36,127 nucleotides of DNA from contig JAIQEX010000068.1 in the NCBI GenBank assembly GCA_020073615.1, positions 1 to 36,127 of the forward strand, given 5' to 3'. Within the stretch, counting starts at the first letter, position 1, and each line of letters starts with the position of its first letter. The notes beneath the pieces were generated by a model. It saw only the letters and a list, made by a program, of their open reading frames with translations. It did not search any database and had not been told where the DNA came from. The position numbers and the translations under genes are program-made. Positions 1 through 8,395 of the stretch are shown one piece after another. Source of the DNA: Terriglobia bacterium. GTDB lineage: Bacteria > Acidobacteriota > Terriglobia > Bryobacterales > Bryobacteraceae.

Positions 1-66
1 CTTCGGCGACTGATCGTGATACGCTCATTTTGGCTCCGGCACGACTCCGATCGCTCGGGATCGACT

Positions 67-113
67 GCCGCTTCGGCGGCCTAAATCATTGGCGAGAACT
101 GCTTGCAGTTCTC
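67..113. other. Two adjacent stem-loops
   Basis: Positions 67-80 form a 5-bp GC stem closed by a TTCG tetraloop (GCCGC-TTCG-GCGGC). Positions 94-113 form a perfect 9-bp inverted repeat with a 2-nt centre (GAGAACTGC-TT-GCAGTTCTC). No T-tract follows either, so a simple intrinsic terminator is not clear. The second repeat could equally be a dimeric protein-binding site. Nothing else in the first 250 bases looks like a gene. Confidence 0.5.
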
Positions 114-250
114 CACTGTCGACCGGAGCCATCTACCGGATTATGCCCGATCTTCAGACCCGGCGGAAATATACCTCGTCGGTCTGAGGCGGAGCCTCGT
201 TAGTACATCTCGGCAAGACACGACCTTTCAGCGATGCCGTAGGAAGGAAT

Positions 251-439
251 GTGCTCTATATCGCCAATGACATCAAGAAACGACAAGGCCTGGCCGATCG
301 TTTGAGGACTTCAGGGGCTGCCGTGAAGATCGAAAACCGAACTGATTGGCACGATACGGGGGATTTCGACGCCGCGAATGAATCGCCGGACTTTTCCGAT
401 CAGGACGCCAGTGCTGACACAGATCTGATTGTCTTCTAA
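251..439 (+). CDS. Small hypothetical protein, doubtful
   Basis: This 62-residue frame opens with GTG, preceded three bases earlier by a purine-rich AGGAAGG that could be a ribosome binding site. The product is charged, Asp-rich in its second half and has no domain I recognise. No hydrophobic segment or repeat is visible. It lies in a gene-poor left edge where most sequence looks like remnant DNA, so it may be chance coding. It could also be the broken 5' part of a longer gene, because the next small frame (452-589) is in the same reading frame behind a single stop. Confidence 0.25.
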   Translation: MLYIANDIKKRQGLADRLRTSGAAVKIENRTDWHDTGDFDAANESPDFSDQDASADTDLIVF

Positions 440-451
440 GGCATTAAAGAC

Positions 452-589
452 ATGCTCCGGGCGTCGCAAGCGAGTACCTACGCACCAGAGATTGGCTCTG
501 AAGCGGATGAAGAGGCGCAACGTTTGGTCAAGCGCGGACTGTTGAGACCGGGACCGCGCGGCGGCTACATGATTGCCCGCCTCTATTGA
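452..589 (+). CDS. Very small hypothetical ORF, possible C-terminal fragment
   Basis: A 45-codon frame from ATG to TGA in the same frame as the preceding small ORF. It contains an acidic helix (EADEEAQRLVKRGLL) followed by a basic RPGPRGGY segment, which resembles the end of a winged-helix domain but is too short to assign. No ribosome binding site is evident. It may be the tail of a decayed gene spanning 251-589. From 590 to 759 I see nothing. Confidence 0.2.
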   Translation: MLRASQASTYAPEIGSEADEEAQRLVKRGLLRPGPRGGYMIARLY

Positions 590-759
590 ACCCCGTCTAT
601 TACCGCACCCAAAAAGAACCAACCGTTCGCGCGGATAGCCAGCCCAGGTCCAGCGCTCCAAGCTATAACGAGCGCAACCACTGAGGCGGCCCTGTTGATA
701 GCGAGATAGAGTATCCGGACCAAATCTTGAGCGCCGCCGGGATCGTCAGTCCATGAGAT

Positions 760-1071
760 TCAGGCAGGCCGCGCGAGCCGGGACACTTCTGCGCCACGGT
801 CCGTCAGCCGGACCACTTCCGCCAGAGGATCGCCCTCAATTGCGATATACCCGGTGTCGCGCAGACTCTTGAGCGACTCCCGATACCGGCTGGATTCCAT
901 GCCGCTGAGAGTCTGAAGGTCGGCCATGGGGAGGGCCTGCTGCACTTGCCGGCCCAGGATCTCAAGCAGCGTCACCGGGCTGGCCGGCGGGGTTTGTGCC
1001 CAGGATCTCTCCCGCTGCGAGGATTCCAGGAACGGCAAGAACGAACCCGGCTTCGGCTTAAAGTCCGCCAT
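760..1071 (-). CDS. Small winged-helix-like protein
   Basis: I place the start at the internal ATG at 1071, giving 103 residues (MADFKPKPGSF...). A TACCAT box ends 7 nt upstream of that ATG and no homology-like sequence precedes it; a longer frame is open to 1140. Residues about 34-100 have the pattern of a winged helix: a helix (LLEILGRQVQQAL), a turn-helix (LQTLSGMESSRYRESLKSLRDTGYI) and a wing-like strand pair ending VVRLTDRG. That suggests a MarR/ArsR-like fold without an obvious ligand domain, so it may bind DNA or a partner protein. It is monocistronic, downstream of and co-directional with the activase operon. Function unknown. Confidence 0.6.
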   Translation of the reverse strand: MADFKPKPGSFLPFLESSQRERSWAQTPPASPVTLLEILGRQVQQALPMADLQTLSGMESSRYRESLKSLRDTGYIAIEGDPLAEVVRLTDRGAEVSRLARPA

Positions 1072-1078
1072 CGGCTTG

Positions 1079-1084
1079 ATGGTA
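1079..1084 (-). promoter_or_regulatory. Candidate -10 box (TACCAT) for the winged-helix gene
   Basis: On the minus strand TACCAT ends 7 nt before the ATG at 1071. That spacing would put the transcript start at or next to the start codon. No convincing -35 is seen. Confidence 0.4.
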
Positions 1085-1175
1085 TCACAGCGGGACTCGC
1101 GGGAAGAACGGTGACAGGCAACGCTGTCCACGCGCCGCAAAAGGCGCGGCTTGGGACAGCGAAGCCAGCCACCGC

Positions 1176-4100
1176 TTAGTCGCCCGACACCGTCTCATAC
1201 TCCGGCGCCGCCGGGCGCGATGCCGCCAGGGCCCCGATGCTGACGTGGATCTGCGGCATCGAGCCGGTCTCGAAGCTCTCGCGCACGCGGTGGTCGGCGC
1301 TCGCGTCGCGCGCTTCGCGCTGCATCTGGCGGCGCAGGCGCGCTTCGAAGTCGGCTAATTGCTGCTCGATGGTGGTCGCCTTGTGCTTGTTGCGCACCAT
1401 GTCCTCGCGGTAACGCTTCAGGAAGTAGCCGATGGTCTCGACGCGGATGCGAATCGAGCCCGTCGGCTTGTTCTCGTCGATGTCCTTGAAGCAGAAGTAG
1501 GGCGTGCCGGAGTGCTCCACGATCTCTTCCACCACGGTATAGATGGGGGCGTCGTGGCCGCACTTGAAGCTGGAGAGCTCCAGCGCCACCAGGTTGGGAT
1601 GACGCGCTACGTACTTGGCGGCCCACACTTTGCGGCTGGTGTTTTCGCTGTAGGAGTTCTTCCACACGTCGGTGATGGCCATGGGGTGGGAGATCTCGCC
1701 GGCGGCTACGTCGTCGCCGAACAGGCGCCAGACGATATCGTCGTCGATGGGCAGGCAGTCCTGCGCGAACACGGGGTAGCCGAGCTTCTGGAACTCCTCC
1801 AGGATTTCGTGGTTCACGCCGGGATCGTTGTGATAGGGGCGGCCCAGGAGGACCACGCCGAGGCGGTCTTCGCGTTCGAGCTGCTCCAGGACTTCGCGCG
1901 CCGCGCCGCGCATGGTTACGTTGTCGAAGTAGTGCAGGGCGCGGTAGCCCTGCTCAACCGCTCGTTTGTTCTCCTCGGGCGACAGGCCTAAGATGTCTTT
2001 GAACTCTTCAAAGAGCTGGCGCTCGAGGAGGTCGGGCTTGGAGAGGTTGACGAAGGTGTCCAGAAAACGCACGCCCTTTTCGGCGAACAGGTTGCCTTCC
2101 TTGGTGAAGGCGGCCTTCACCGCCGCGGGCGTGGTGGCGACGGTGGGGCAGGAACGGCTGGCCTGGACGTCGTGCAGGTCGGTGGTGAGGCAGTCGATCA
2201 TGGGGAAGAAGATGATGTCGAGCGGCTTCTTGGCGTGCACTTTGTAGAGCAGGTTGTGCACGTGCGGAATGCCGAGCTTGGAGGGGAAGCAGGGGTCGAT
2301 GGCGCCGCGCTTGGCGCCTTCCTTGTACAGCTCCTCGCTTGAGAAATCGGAGAAGACGATGTTTTCCGGCTGCACCCCGAGCGACGCGAAATAGCCGGTG
2401 AACACGGGCGTCTGCGAGTACATGTTGAGCACGCGCGGCATGCCGATGCGGATGGAGGCGCGTTTCTTGACGAGCTCGGCGCGCTTCTTCTGCGCGGCGG
2501 TGATGAGGAAGCGGGGCGGCGCGTCGGCCACCAGCGGCACATCGGGCACGCGGAAAACGGCCTTGGCTGCGACCTCGACGAAGTTGGGATTTTCCTTCTT
2601 GACCTTGTCGAGATTGCCCTTGATCTGGCGCATCTCGTCGATGTTCTCGACCGTGCCCTTCTCGCAGGTGGCGATGATGAGGCGCTGCGCTCCGGCTTCG
2701 AGCGGCACCTTGGTTTTTACGGGCGGCTTGTAGTCGATATTAATGACGTTGGTCTTGACGTCGATGAAGGTGCGCAGGCACTTGTTCTTGCAGAAGTAGC
2801 AGCGGGTGGCTTCTTCGCGCGTGGTCTTGTACTGGATGTTGGCGCAGGCGTCGAGGCCGATGAAGGTGCTCTGGCGTCCGTTGTCCCACAGGCGGCCGGC
2901 TTCGAGCGCGGCGCCGATGGCTCCGGCTTCGCCGCAGTGCTCGTGCACGATGACGTCGGCGGGCACTTCCTTGCCCTTGAAGCGCGATTCGATGAAGTCC
3001 ACTTGCGCTTTCACAGCGGCGAGGTTGTACTGCGTGCCGCCCTGCAGCAGGAAGCGGCGCCCGATGGCGGAGAGGTTGGGAATCTGCGAAACGTACAGCC
3101 AGATGTTTTTGGGCAGCACGTTGCAGAGGCCGGCCATGATCTCTTCCGGCTTCCAGCCCTGGCGCTGGAAATCGACGATGTCGCTCTGCATGAACACGGC
3201 GCAACCATAGCCGAACGAGGGGAAGCCCTTGGCGCCGAACGCGGTGTCGGCGTACTGTTCGACGGGCACGTTGAAGCCCTGCGCGGTGGATTGCAGGAAG
3301 TAGCCGTTGCCCGCCGAGCACTGCGTGTTGAGCTTGAAATCCTTCACGCGGCCGTTCTTGAGGATGATGATTTTGATGTCCTGGCCGCCCACGTCGCAGA
3401 TGACGTCCACGTCGTCGTAGAAGTGCAGGCCGGCCTCGGTGTGGGCCACGGTTTCGACCAGCGCGGCATCGGCGCCGATGACGTCCTTGAGGATGTCCTT
3501 GGCGTAGCCGGTGGTGCCCACGCCCAGGATTTTGAGCTCGACGCCCTGGTCGCGCACCTGGCTATCGAGTTTTTGCAGCACCTCGATGGTGTCTTCGATG
3601 GGGTTGCCTTTGGAAAGCTGATAGGTCTTGGCGAGAATGGTGCGCTTGCCGTCCTTGGAGAGCAGCACCGCCTTGGTGGAGGTGGAACCGCCGTCGATGC
3701 CGACGAAGCCCTCGACCACTTCGCCCGGCTGGAAGGTGACGGGGTTGAACTTCTTGGTGCGGTATTTCTTTTTGAAGGCGGCGAGGTCCTCGTCGTCTTT
3801 GGCGAGGCCGCATCCGCCGCCGCGCTTGGCCTTTTCCTCTTCGCGGCCCACGTTCACGTACCAGGCGAGCTTTTCGAAGCCGAGATATTGCCCCACCTCG
3901 TCGTCTTCGGTCTTGCCGAACTCCACCGAGCCGATGGCGGCGAAATATTGCGCGTTGTCCGGCGTCTTGATGAGGTCTTCGGGCGGCACGCCTTCGGGCA
4001 GCGGCGTATTGCGCTCTTCCCAGATGCGCGGGATATTGCTTTTCCAGCAGTCGCGCATGCCCTTGATGTAGCAGTTGGGGCCGCCCAGCAGCAGGACCAC

Positions 4101-4760
4101 GGGCTGGAGAGTGTTGCCGCGCGTGAGCACGGAGAGGTTCTGCATGACGATGGCTTCGAAGAGCGAGGCCATGAGCTCGTCGGGCGGGACGCCCATTTTC
4201 TGCAGGCCGTTGATATCGGTTTCGGCGAAGACGCCGCACTTGCCGGCCACGGGGTGCAGTTTGACGCCCTTGTAGCCCATCTCGCAGAGCTGCTCGGCGG
4301 GGATGCGCAGCTTGGCGTTGATCTTGTCGATGACCGCGCCGGTGCCGCCGGCGCACTTGTCGTTCATCGAGGGGATTTTCTTCTTGCGGCCGGTTTCGGG
4401 GTCGGTTTTGAAGATGATGATCTTGGCGTCCTGCCCGCCGAGCTCGATCACGGAGCCGCATTCCGGGTACATGCGCTCGACGGCGAGCGACACGGCGTTG
4501 ACTTCCTGCACGAACTTTCCGCCGAGGAACTTGGCGAGGCCGTTGCCGCCCGAGCCGGTGACGAACATGCGGGAATTCGCGGAGTCGAAACCCTCGATTT
4601 CGGTTTCGAAGCGGCGGCAGAATTCGAGGACCTTCTCGGGCTGCTTGGTGTCGTGCCGCTGGTAGTCCTGCCAGAGGATCTGGTCGCTGGCGGCGTCGAT
4701 CACCACGGCCTTCACCGTGGTCGAGCCGACATCCATGCCGATGAGGAAATGTTTGTCCAT
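1176..4760 (-). CDS. Tandem acyl-CoA dehydratase activase (BadF/BcrA-type) fused to a DUF2229/HgdB-like part
   Basis: A 1194-residue protein of the ATP-driven electron-activation family that serves 2-hydroxyacyl-CoA dehydratases and benzoyl-CoA reductases. Two ASKHA ATPase modules lie in tandem: module 1 starts GMDVGSTTVKA (about 8-18) with GGQDAKI at 108-114; module 2 starts GIDGGSTSTKA (about 354-364) with GGQDIKI at 459-465. Each has the two iron-sulfur cysteines, C136/C175 and C481/C520, spaced exactly 39 apart. A CYFCKNKC cluster (654-661) leads into a DUF2229-like region (about 772-900, RIGMPRVLNM, DPCFPSK) and an HgdB-like end (GRPYHNDPG at 974, C1067, C1090). The start lies 12 nt after the stop of the HgdB-like gene, so the two are surely co-transcribed. 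The substrate is unknown. It probably acts in the cytosol and is oxygen-sensitive. Confidence 0.9.
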   Translation of the reverse strand: MDKHFLIGMDVGSTTVKAVVIDAASDQILWQDYQRHDTKQPEKVLEFCRRFETEIEGFDSANSRMFVTGSGGNGLAKFLGGKFVQEVNAVSLAVERMYPECGSVIELGGQDAKIIIFKTDPETGRKKKIPSMNDKCAGGTGAVIDKINAKLRIPAEQLCEMGYKGVKLHPVAGKCGVFAETDINGLQKMGVPPDELMASLFEAIVMQNLSVLTRGNTLQPVVLLLGGPNCYIKGMRDCWKSNIPRIWEERNTPLPEGVPPEDLIKTPDNAQYFAAIGSVEFGKTEDDEVGQYLGFEKLAWYVNVGREEEKAKRGGGCGLAKDDEDLAAFKKKYRTKKFNPVTFQPGEVVEGFVGIDGGSTSTKAVLLSKDGKRTILAKTYQLSKGNPIEDTIEVLQKLDSQVRDQGVELKILGVGTTGYAKDILKDVIGADAALVETVAHTEAGLHFYDDVDVICDVGGQDIKIIILKNGRVKDFKLNTQCSAGNGYFLQSTAQGFNVPVEQYADTAFGAKGFPSFGYGCAVFMQSDIVDFQRQGWKPEEIMAGLCNVLPKNIWLYVSQIPNLSAIGRRFLLQGGTQYNLAAVKAQVDFIESRFKGKEVPADVIVHEHCGEAGAIGAALEAGRLWDNGRQSTFIGLDACANIQYKTTREEATRCYFCKNKCLRTFIDVKTNVINIDYKPPVKTKVPLEAGAQRLIIATCEKGTVENIDEMRQIKGNLDKVKKENPNFVEVAAKAVFRVPDVPLVADAPPRFLITAAQKKRAELVKKRASIRIGMPRVLNMYSQTPVFTGYFASLGVQPENIVFSDFSSEELYKEGAKRGAIDPCFPSKLGIPHVHNLLYKVHAKKPLDIIFFPMIDCLTTDLHDVQASRSCPTVATTPAAVKAAFTKEGNLFAEKGVRFLDTFVNLSKPDLLERQLFEEFKDILGLSPEENKRAVEQGYRALHYFDNVTMRGAAREVLEQLEREDRLGVVLLGRPYHNDPGVNHEILEEFQKLGYPVFAQDCLPIDDDIVWRLFGDDVAAGEISHPMAITDVWKNSYSENTSRKVWAAKYVARHPNLVALELSSFKCGHDAPIYTVVEEIVEHSGTPYFCFKDIDENKPTGSIRIRVETIGYFLKRYREDMVRNKHKATTIEQQLADFEARLRRQMQREARDASADHRVRESFETGSMPQIHVSIGALAASRPAAPEYETVSGD

Positions 4761-4772
4761 GATTTGATCCGG

Positions 4773-6524
4773 CTAGTTCTTCATCTGCTGGGCGATGTGC
4801 ATGACGAAATTCGCGGCCGAGCCCACGACGCCCTTGCTGTGCGGGACGTGGTACATGGGACGCTTCGATTCGGGATGCGCTTCCACCCAGGCGCGGCACT
4901 GGTCGAGCGTGAGCGAGGTGCGCTCCAGCGCTTCGGCGAATTCCTTTTTGGCTTTGCTCTTGGCCTCGCCCAGCGCCATCTGCACGCGGCTGTGGGCGTT
5001 GATCTCGCCTTCGCCCGAGGTTTCCACGGGCAGGTAGATCATGTCCTTGTAATTCGAGACCACGGCCGATTGCGCGCCGTCGGATTGCGTGGAAGGCATG
5101 CAGCCGAAGGGCTTGAGCGAGAGCACCATGTGGGCCAGGTCTTTGTTCGAGTAGTAGATGTTCTTGGCGACTTCCAGGTGCCCTTCGCCGCCGCCGGCGC
5201 GCGAGTTATAGAAGGGATGGCCGAGGCGCTGCAGCTCGTACTGATCCGCGAGGTGATGCGCAATGCCGCCGAGCGCGTTCACGATCTTGTGATATTCGCC
5301 TTTGAAGATGGCCTCGGCGAGCTTGAGCTTGGCCACCTTCTGGCGGTAGCCGAATTCGATTTTGGCGCGGGTGGCCAGCTTCCACAGGGGCGGCAGCACG
5401 GCGCCTTCCTCGAGGCCCTTGAAGTCTTTGTACTTCTGCACCACCTGGTGGATCATGTACATGATCCAGGTGCCGATGGGCTCCACCAGCACCTGCGCGC
5501 CCTCGCGCTGCAGGAAGTTGAACATGTTGAAGTTGCCGTCGCCTTCGGTGGTCTGCGCCCAGAATTCGCCGGTGATTTTGACGATGGGCTTGACGCGCAG
5601 GCGGTCGATATCGATGGCGTTGTAGCGGTCGCGGCAGCGTTCGAGCGCGGGCACGTAATCGTCGCCTTTGAGCTGGCTGACGAATTTGCCGATGTATTCG
5701 GCGGTATCGGAGAAGCCGCCCAGGTACTTCGCCAGGCCGTCCTCGAGCTTCCACGGGCGCTTCTTGCGGAAGACCTCGTGCATGTAGTCCATGCCTTCGT
5801 CGAGGATGCGGTCGGTGTCGCCGGCGTTCACTTCGTAGGGACGGATGGCGTAGGCCACTTCGTTCATCACGTCGCCGCAGTTGAGCGCGTTGAGGATGCC
5901 CAGGAAGAAGTCGAGGTTCATCTCGAGGCCCGCCTCGGCGTCGGACTGGCTCAGGCCGCCCGATTGCTGGAACAGCAGCACGCGGAAACCGTCGAAGCCG
6001 GAGTTGCGCAGCGCGAGGCGATACTCGGCCTCGTACATGCCGAAGCGGCAGGGACCGCAGGCGCCGGCGGTGAAGAACACGTAGCGGTCGATGATCTCCT
6101 GCTTGGTGAGGCCCTGCTCTTCGAGACTTTGGAGATACTGGACGAGGTTGCCGACGGTAAAATAGGTCGGGTTGCACTGTCCGTTGTTGCCGTATTCCTT
6201 GCCGGTCTGGAAGGCGCGCACGTTGGGCGTGGGCACGGCTTCGGCGCGATAGCCCAAGCCTTCGAGAGCGCCATGGACGAGCTTCTCATGCTTCCAGGTC
6301 AGGCCGCCGAAGAGCAGTGTGGTGGAGCCGCGTTGCGTGCGGGTGAACGGTTTCTCGGCGGGCCGCTTGAAGTGATGGACTTCGCGCTTGGCGAAGCCCG
6401 CTTCCTTTTCCAGGCGGGCGCGCTCCTCGCGGAGGCGTTGCTGGATGATGTCTTCGACCGGCGAGCCGATCTGGACCAGATTGGCAGACGGCATGACCTT
6501 GGGTTCAAAAGGCTGAGTGCTCAT
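4773..6524 (-). CDS. 2-hydroxyacyl-CoA dehydratase (HgdB/BcrBC)-like iron-sulfur protein
   Basis: A 583-residue protein with the layout of the dehydratase/reductase D-component family: an N-terminal basic leader, then a Rossmann-like half (TTLLFGGLTWKHEKL at about 68-82) and a second half. Candidate cluster ligands are C117 (GQCNPTYF), C156 and C159 (GACGPCRFGM), C216 and C475 (FGCMPS). It is the first gene of a two-gene operon and the activase follows 12 nt later. The pair should form an ATP-dependent reductase or dehydratase in which the activase passes low-potential electrons to the cluster(s) here. No acyl-CoA ligase, CoA-transferase or electron-transfer flavoprotein is adjacent, so the substrate cannot be read from context. 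The family also includes double-cubane cluster proteins, which reduce small molecules. Confidence 0.85.
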   Translation of the reverse strand: MSTQPFEPKVMPSANLVQIGSPVEDIIQQRLREERARLEKEAGFAKREVHHFKRPAEKPFTRTQRGSTTLLFGGLTWKHEKLVHGALEGLGYRAEAVPTPNVRAFQTGKEYGNNGQCNPTYFTVGNLVQYLQSLEEQGLTKQEIIDRYVFFTAGACGPCRFGMYEAEYRLALRNSGFDGFRVLLFQQSGGLSQSDAEAGLEMNLDFFLGILNALNCGDVMNEVAYAIRPYEVNAGDTDRILDEGMDYMHEVFRKKRPWKLEDGLAKYLGGFSDTAEYIGKFVSQLKGDDYVPALERCRDRYNAIDIDRLRVKPIVKITGEFWAQTTEGDGNFNMFNFLQREGAQVLVEPIGTWIMYMIHQVVQKYKDFKGLEEGAVLPPLWKLATRAKIEFGYRQKVAKLKLAEAIFKGEYHKIVNALGGIAHHLADQYELQRLGHPFYNSRAGGGEGHLEVAKNIYYSNKDLAHMVLSLKPFGCMPSTQSDGAQSAVVSNYKDMIYLPVETSGEGEINAHSRVQMALGEAKSKAKKEFAEALERTSLTLDQCRAWVEAHPESKRPMYHVPHSKGVVGSAANFVMHIAQQMKN

Positions 6525-6632
6525 AGATGTGCTTCTTTCCCAGTTTTAGGGAATTTTGGCGCTTTAACCGATTGAAAGAAATAGGTATTCATCGAATGGC
6601 GACTTTCCAGTTGGAACGGAGGAATTAGGGGG

Positions 6633-8042
6633 GTGAGCGGCAGGCAAATCCCATGGGCGTGGAGGCCGCGGTTTGGGCTCGAAACTGCACAATTCGGGCC
6701 ATTTGTAAGCATCCTGACATTCCTGCGGGTGCTCGGATTTGTGTACTTTGTCGCGTTCGTGTCGTTCGGCGTGCAGGCGCCGGGGCTGGTGGGATCGCGC
6801 GGGATTTTGCCGTTCGGCGAGTACCTGAATGCGGTTCGCGGATCGCTGGGGAGCGCGGCGTGGCGTTCGGTTCCGACCGTGCTCTGGCTGCGGCCGACCG
6901 ACGGCGCGCTGCGGGCGGTGTGGATGGCGGGCGCGGTGTGCGCGCTGGCGGCGGTGGCCGGACGCTGGCAGCGCGCGGCGCTGGCGGTGTGCCTGGTGTT
7001 GTGGCTGTCGCTGTGCTCGGTAGGGCAGGACTTTCTTTCGTTCCAGTGGGACCTGCTGCTGATCGAAGCGGGATTCCTGGCGGTCTTCGCCGATGCTTCC
7101 GCCGTGCGCGTGTGGCTGTTCCGCTGGCTGGCGTTCCGGCTGATGTTCTTCAGCGGCGCGGTGAAACTGCTGAGCCACGATGGCGCGTGGCGCTCGCTCA
7201 CGGCGCTCGGCTATCACTATGAGACGCAGCCGCTGCCCACGCCGCTGGCCTGGTACATGCACCAGTTGCCGATGGGGTTTCAGAAGGCCTCAACTGCGGT
7301 GGTGCTGTTCGTGGAGTTGCTGGTGCCGTTTCTCTTCTTCGCGCCGAAGCGCGTGCGGCACGTGGCGGCGTACGTCACCATCGGGCTGCAGGCGCTGATC
7401 TTCGCGACCGGCAATTACACGTACTTCAATATTCTGACGGTGGCGCTCCTGATGTTTCTGTTCATCGAGCCGGCGCCGCGGGCGAATGCGGGCAAGCGGC
7501 ATGCCGCGGTGAGCGTGGCGCTGGCGGCATTCATCGGCGTGGTGAGCGGCCTGGTGTGCCTGGAGCTGTTTTCCGTCGGGCTGCCGCCCGGCGGCGCCGA
7601 GCTGCTGCGCGCGGTGGAGCCGCTGCGGCTGGTGAATTCGTACGGGCTGTTCGCGGTGATGACCACCACGCGGCCGGAGATCGTGGTGGAGGGCTCCGAC
7701 GACGGCGTGAACTGGCTGGCGTACGAGTTCCCGTACAAGCCGGGCGACCTGCGGCGCTCGCCGCCGGTGGTGGCGCCGCACCAGCCGCGCCTGGACTGGC
7801 AGATGTGGTTTGCGGCGCTGGGAAGTTATCAGCAGAATCCGTGGTTCGTCAACTTCATGGTGCGGCTATTGCAAGGCGAGCCGTCCGTGCTACGCCTGTT
7901 GCGCTACAACCCGTTCCCCAAAGGGCCGCCGCGCTATGTGCGCGCCCGCGTGTATCTGTACCACTTCACGCGCTGGGGCGAGCGGGGATGGTGGAGAAGG
8001 GAAGATGGCGGGATGTACTTTCCGCCGGTGGGGATGCGGTAG
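6633..8042 (+). CDS. Lipase maturation factor family membrane protein (LMF1-like)
   Basis: A 469-residue polytopic protein. In eukaryotes LMF1 assists lipase folding in the ER; the bacterial role is not established. Family features seen: an N-terminal hydrophobic helix with the GSRGILPF loop (about 53-60), the LSFQWDLLLIEAG motif, SGAVKLLS followed by ALGYHYETQPLP, further hydrophobic helices to about residue 315, then a soluble C-terminal domain (LVNSYGLFAVMTT, RLDWQMWFAAL, RYNPFP, FTRWGERGWWRRE). The start is GTG with GGAGG 10 nt upstream. It is divergent from the HgdB-like gene across 108 bp. Its last 173 bp recur about 1.17 kb downstream as a degenerate copy. Confidence 0.88.
   Translation: MSGRQIPWAWRPRFGLETAQFGPFVSILTFLRVLGFVYFVAFVSFGVQAPGLVGSRGILPFGEYLNAVRGSLGSAAWRSVPTVLWLRPTDGALRAVWMAGAVCALAAVAGRWQRAALAVCLVLWLSLCSVGQDFLSFQWDLLLIEAGFLAVFADASAVRVWLFRWLAFRLMFFSGAVKLLSHDGAWRSLTALGYHYETQPLPTPLAWYMHQLPMGFQKASTAVVLFVELLVPFLFFAPKRVRHVAAYVTIGLQALIFATGNYTYFNILTVALLMFLFIEPAPRANAGKRHAAVSVALAAFIGVVSGLVCLELFSVGLPPGGAELLRAVEPLRLVNSYGLFAVMTTTRPEIVVEGSDDGVNWLAYEFPYKPGDLRRSPPVVAPHQPRLDWQMWFAALGSYQQNPWFVNFMVRLLQGEPSVLRLLRYNPFPKGPPRYVRARVYLYHFTRWGERGWWRREDGGMYFPPVGMR
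7870..8042 (+). repeat. Direct repeat, copy A (3' end of the lipase maturation factor gene)
   Basis: These 173 bp match 9036-9207 with about 19 substitutions and one single-base deletion, roughly 89% identity by hand alignment. Most differences are in third codon positions. Copy A is intact coding sequence. The two copies enclose a VapBC-like module. Confidence 0.85.
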
Positions 8043-8169
8043 GGCCGGTCGCGGCGTCAGTCCCCGGCGGATAGCGCAGTCATCAGACCAAGAATGAGAC
8101 GATCCCCGCCCATGGAGCTGCACTAAGAACGGGCGTGATAGTCGCTATTGTCACAGCAAGGCAGATATC

Positions 8170-8331
8170 ATGCGGCAGTCGCTCCAGTTATTTGAGTACG
8201 TCGCCAGGCGTACGGCCAAGGGGTATACCTTCCGGGCAGTATCCCGTGATGGGCGCGAGGAAAATCTTGTGTTCTTTGGTGCCGGTCCTGCGCCGACCGC
8301 CGTCGAAGAGGAAAGCCTGGTCAAGGCCTGA
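8170..8331 (+). CDS. Small hypothetical protein (53 aa)
   Basis: An ATG-to-TGA frame of 54 codons. The product starts MRQSLQLFEYVARRTAKGYTF and continues with a basic then acidic tail (RDGREENLVFFG, EEESLVKA). Composition looks like a real small protein or a fragment: balanced, with no low-complexity or arginine-rich shadow pattern. It has no recognised domain, no clear ribosome binding site and no partner on the same strand. It sits between the lipase maturation factor gene and the toxin-antitoxin pair, inside the segment bounded by the direct repeats, so it may have arrived with that segment. Confidence 0.35.
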   Translation: MRQSLQLFEYVARRTAKGYTFRAVSRDGREENLVFFGAGPAPTAVEEESLVKA

Positions 8332-8395
8332 CTGGGCTTCTCATTGAGTCAGGGCGCGGCTGACACTCACTACTCCGCTGTTGCCGTTAAGATCG

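Noticed and set aside
2937-6575. A 1212-codon open frame on the plus strand, antisense to the activase operon
   Set aside because: Composition is Val/Ala/Gly/His/Asp-rich as expected from the antisense of GC-rich codons; it spans two real genes and their spacer and has no recognisable domain.
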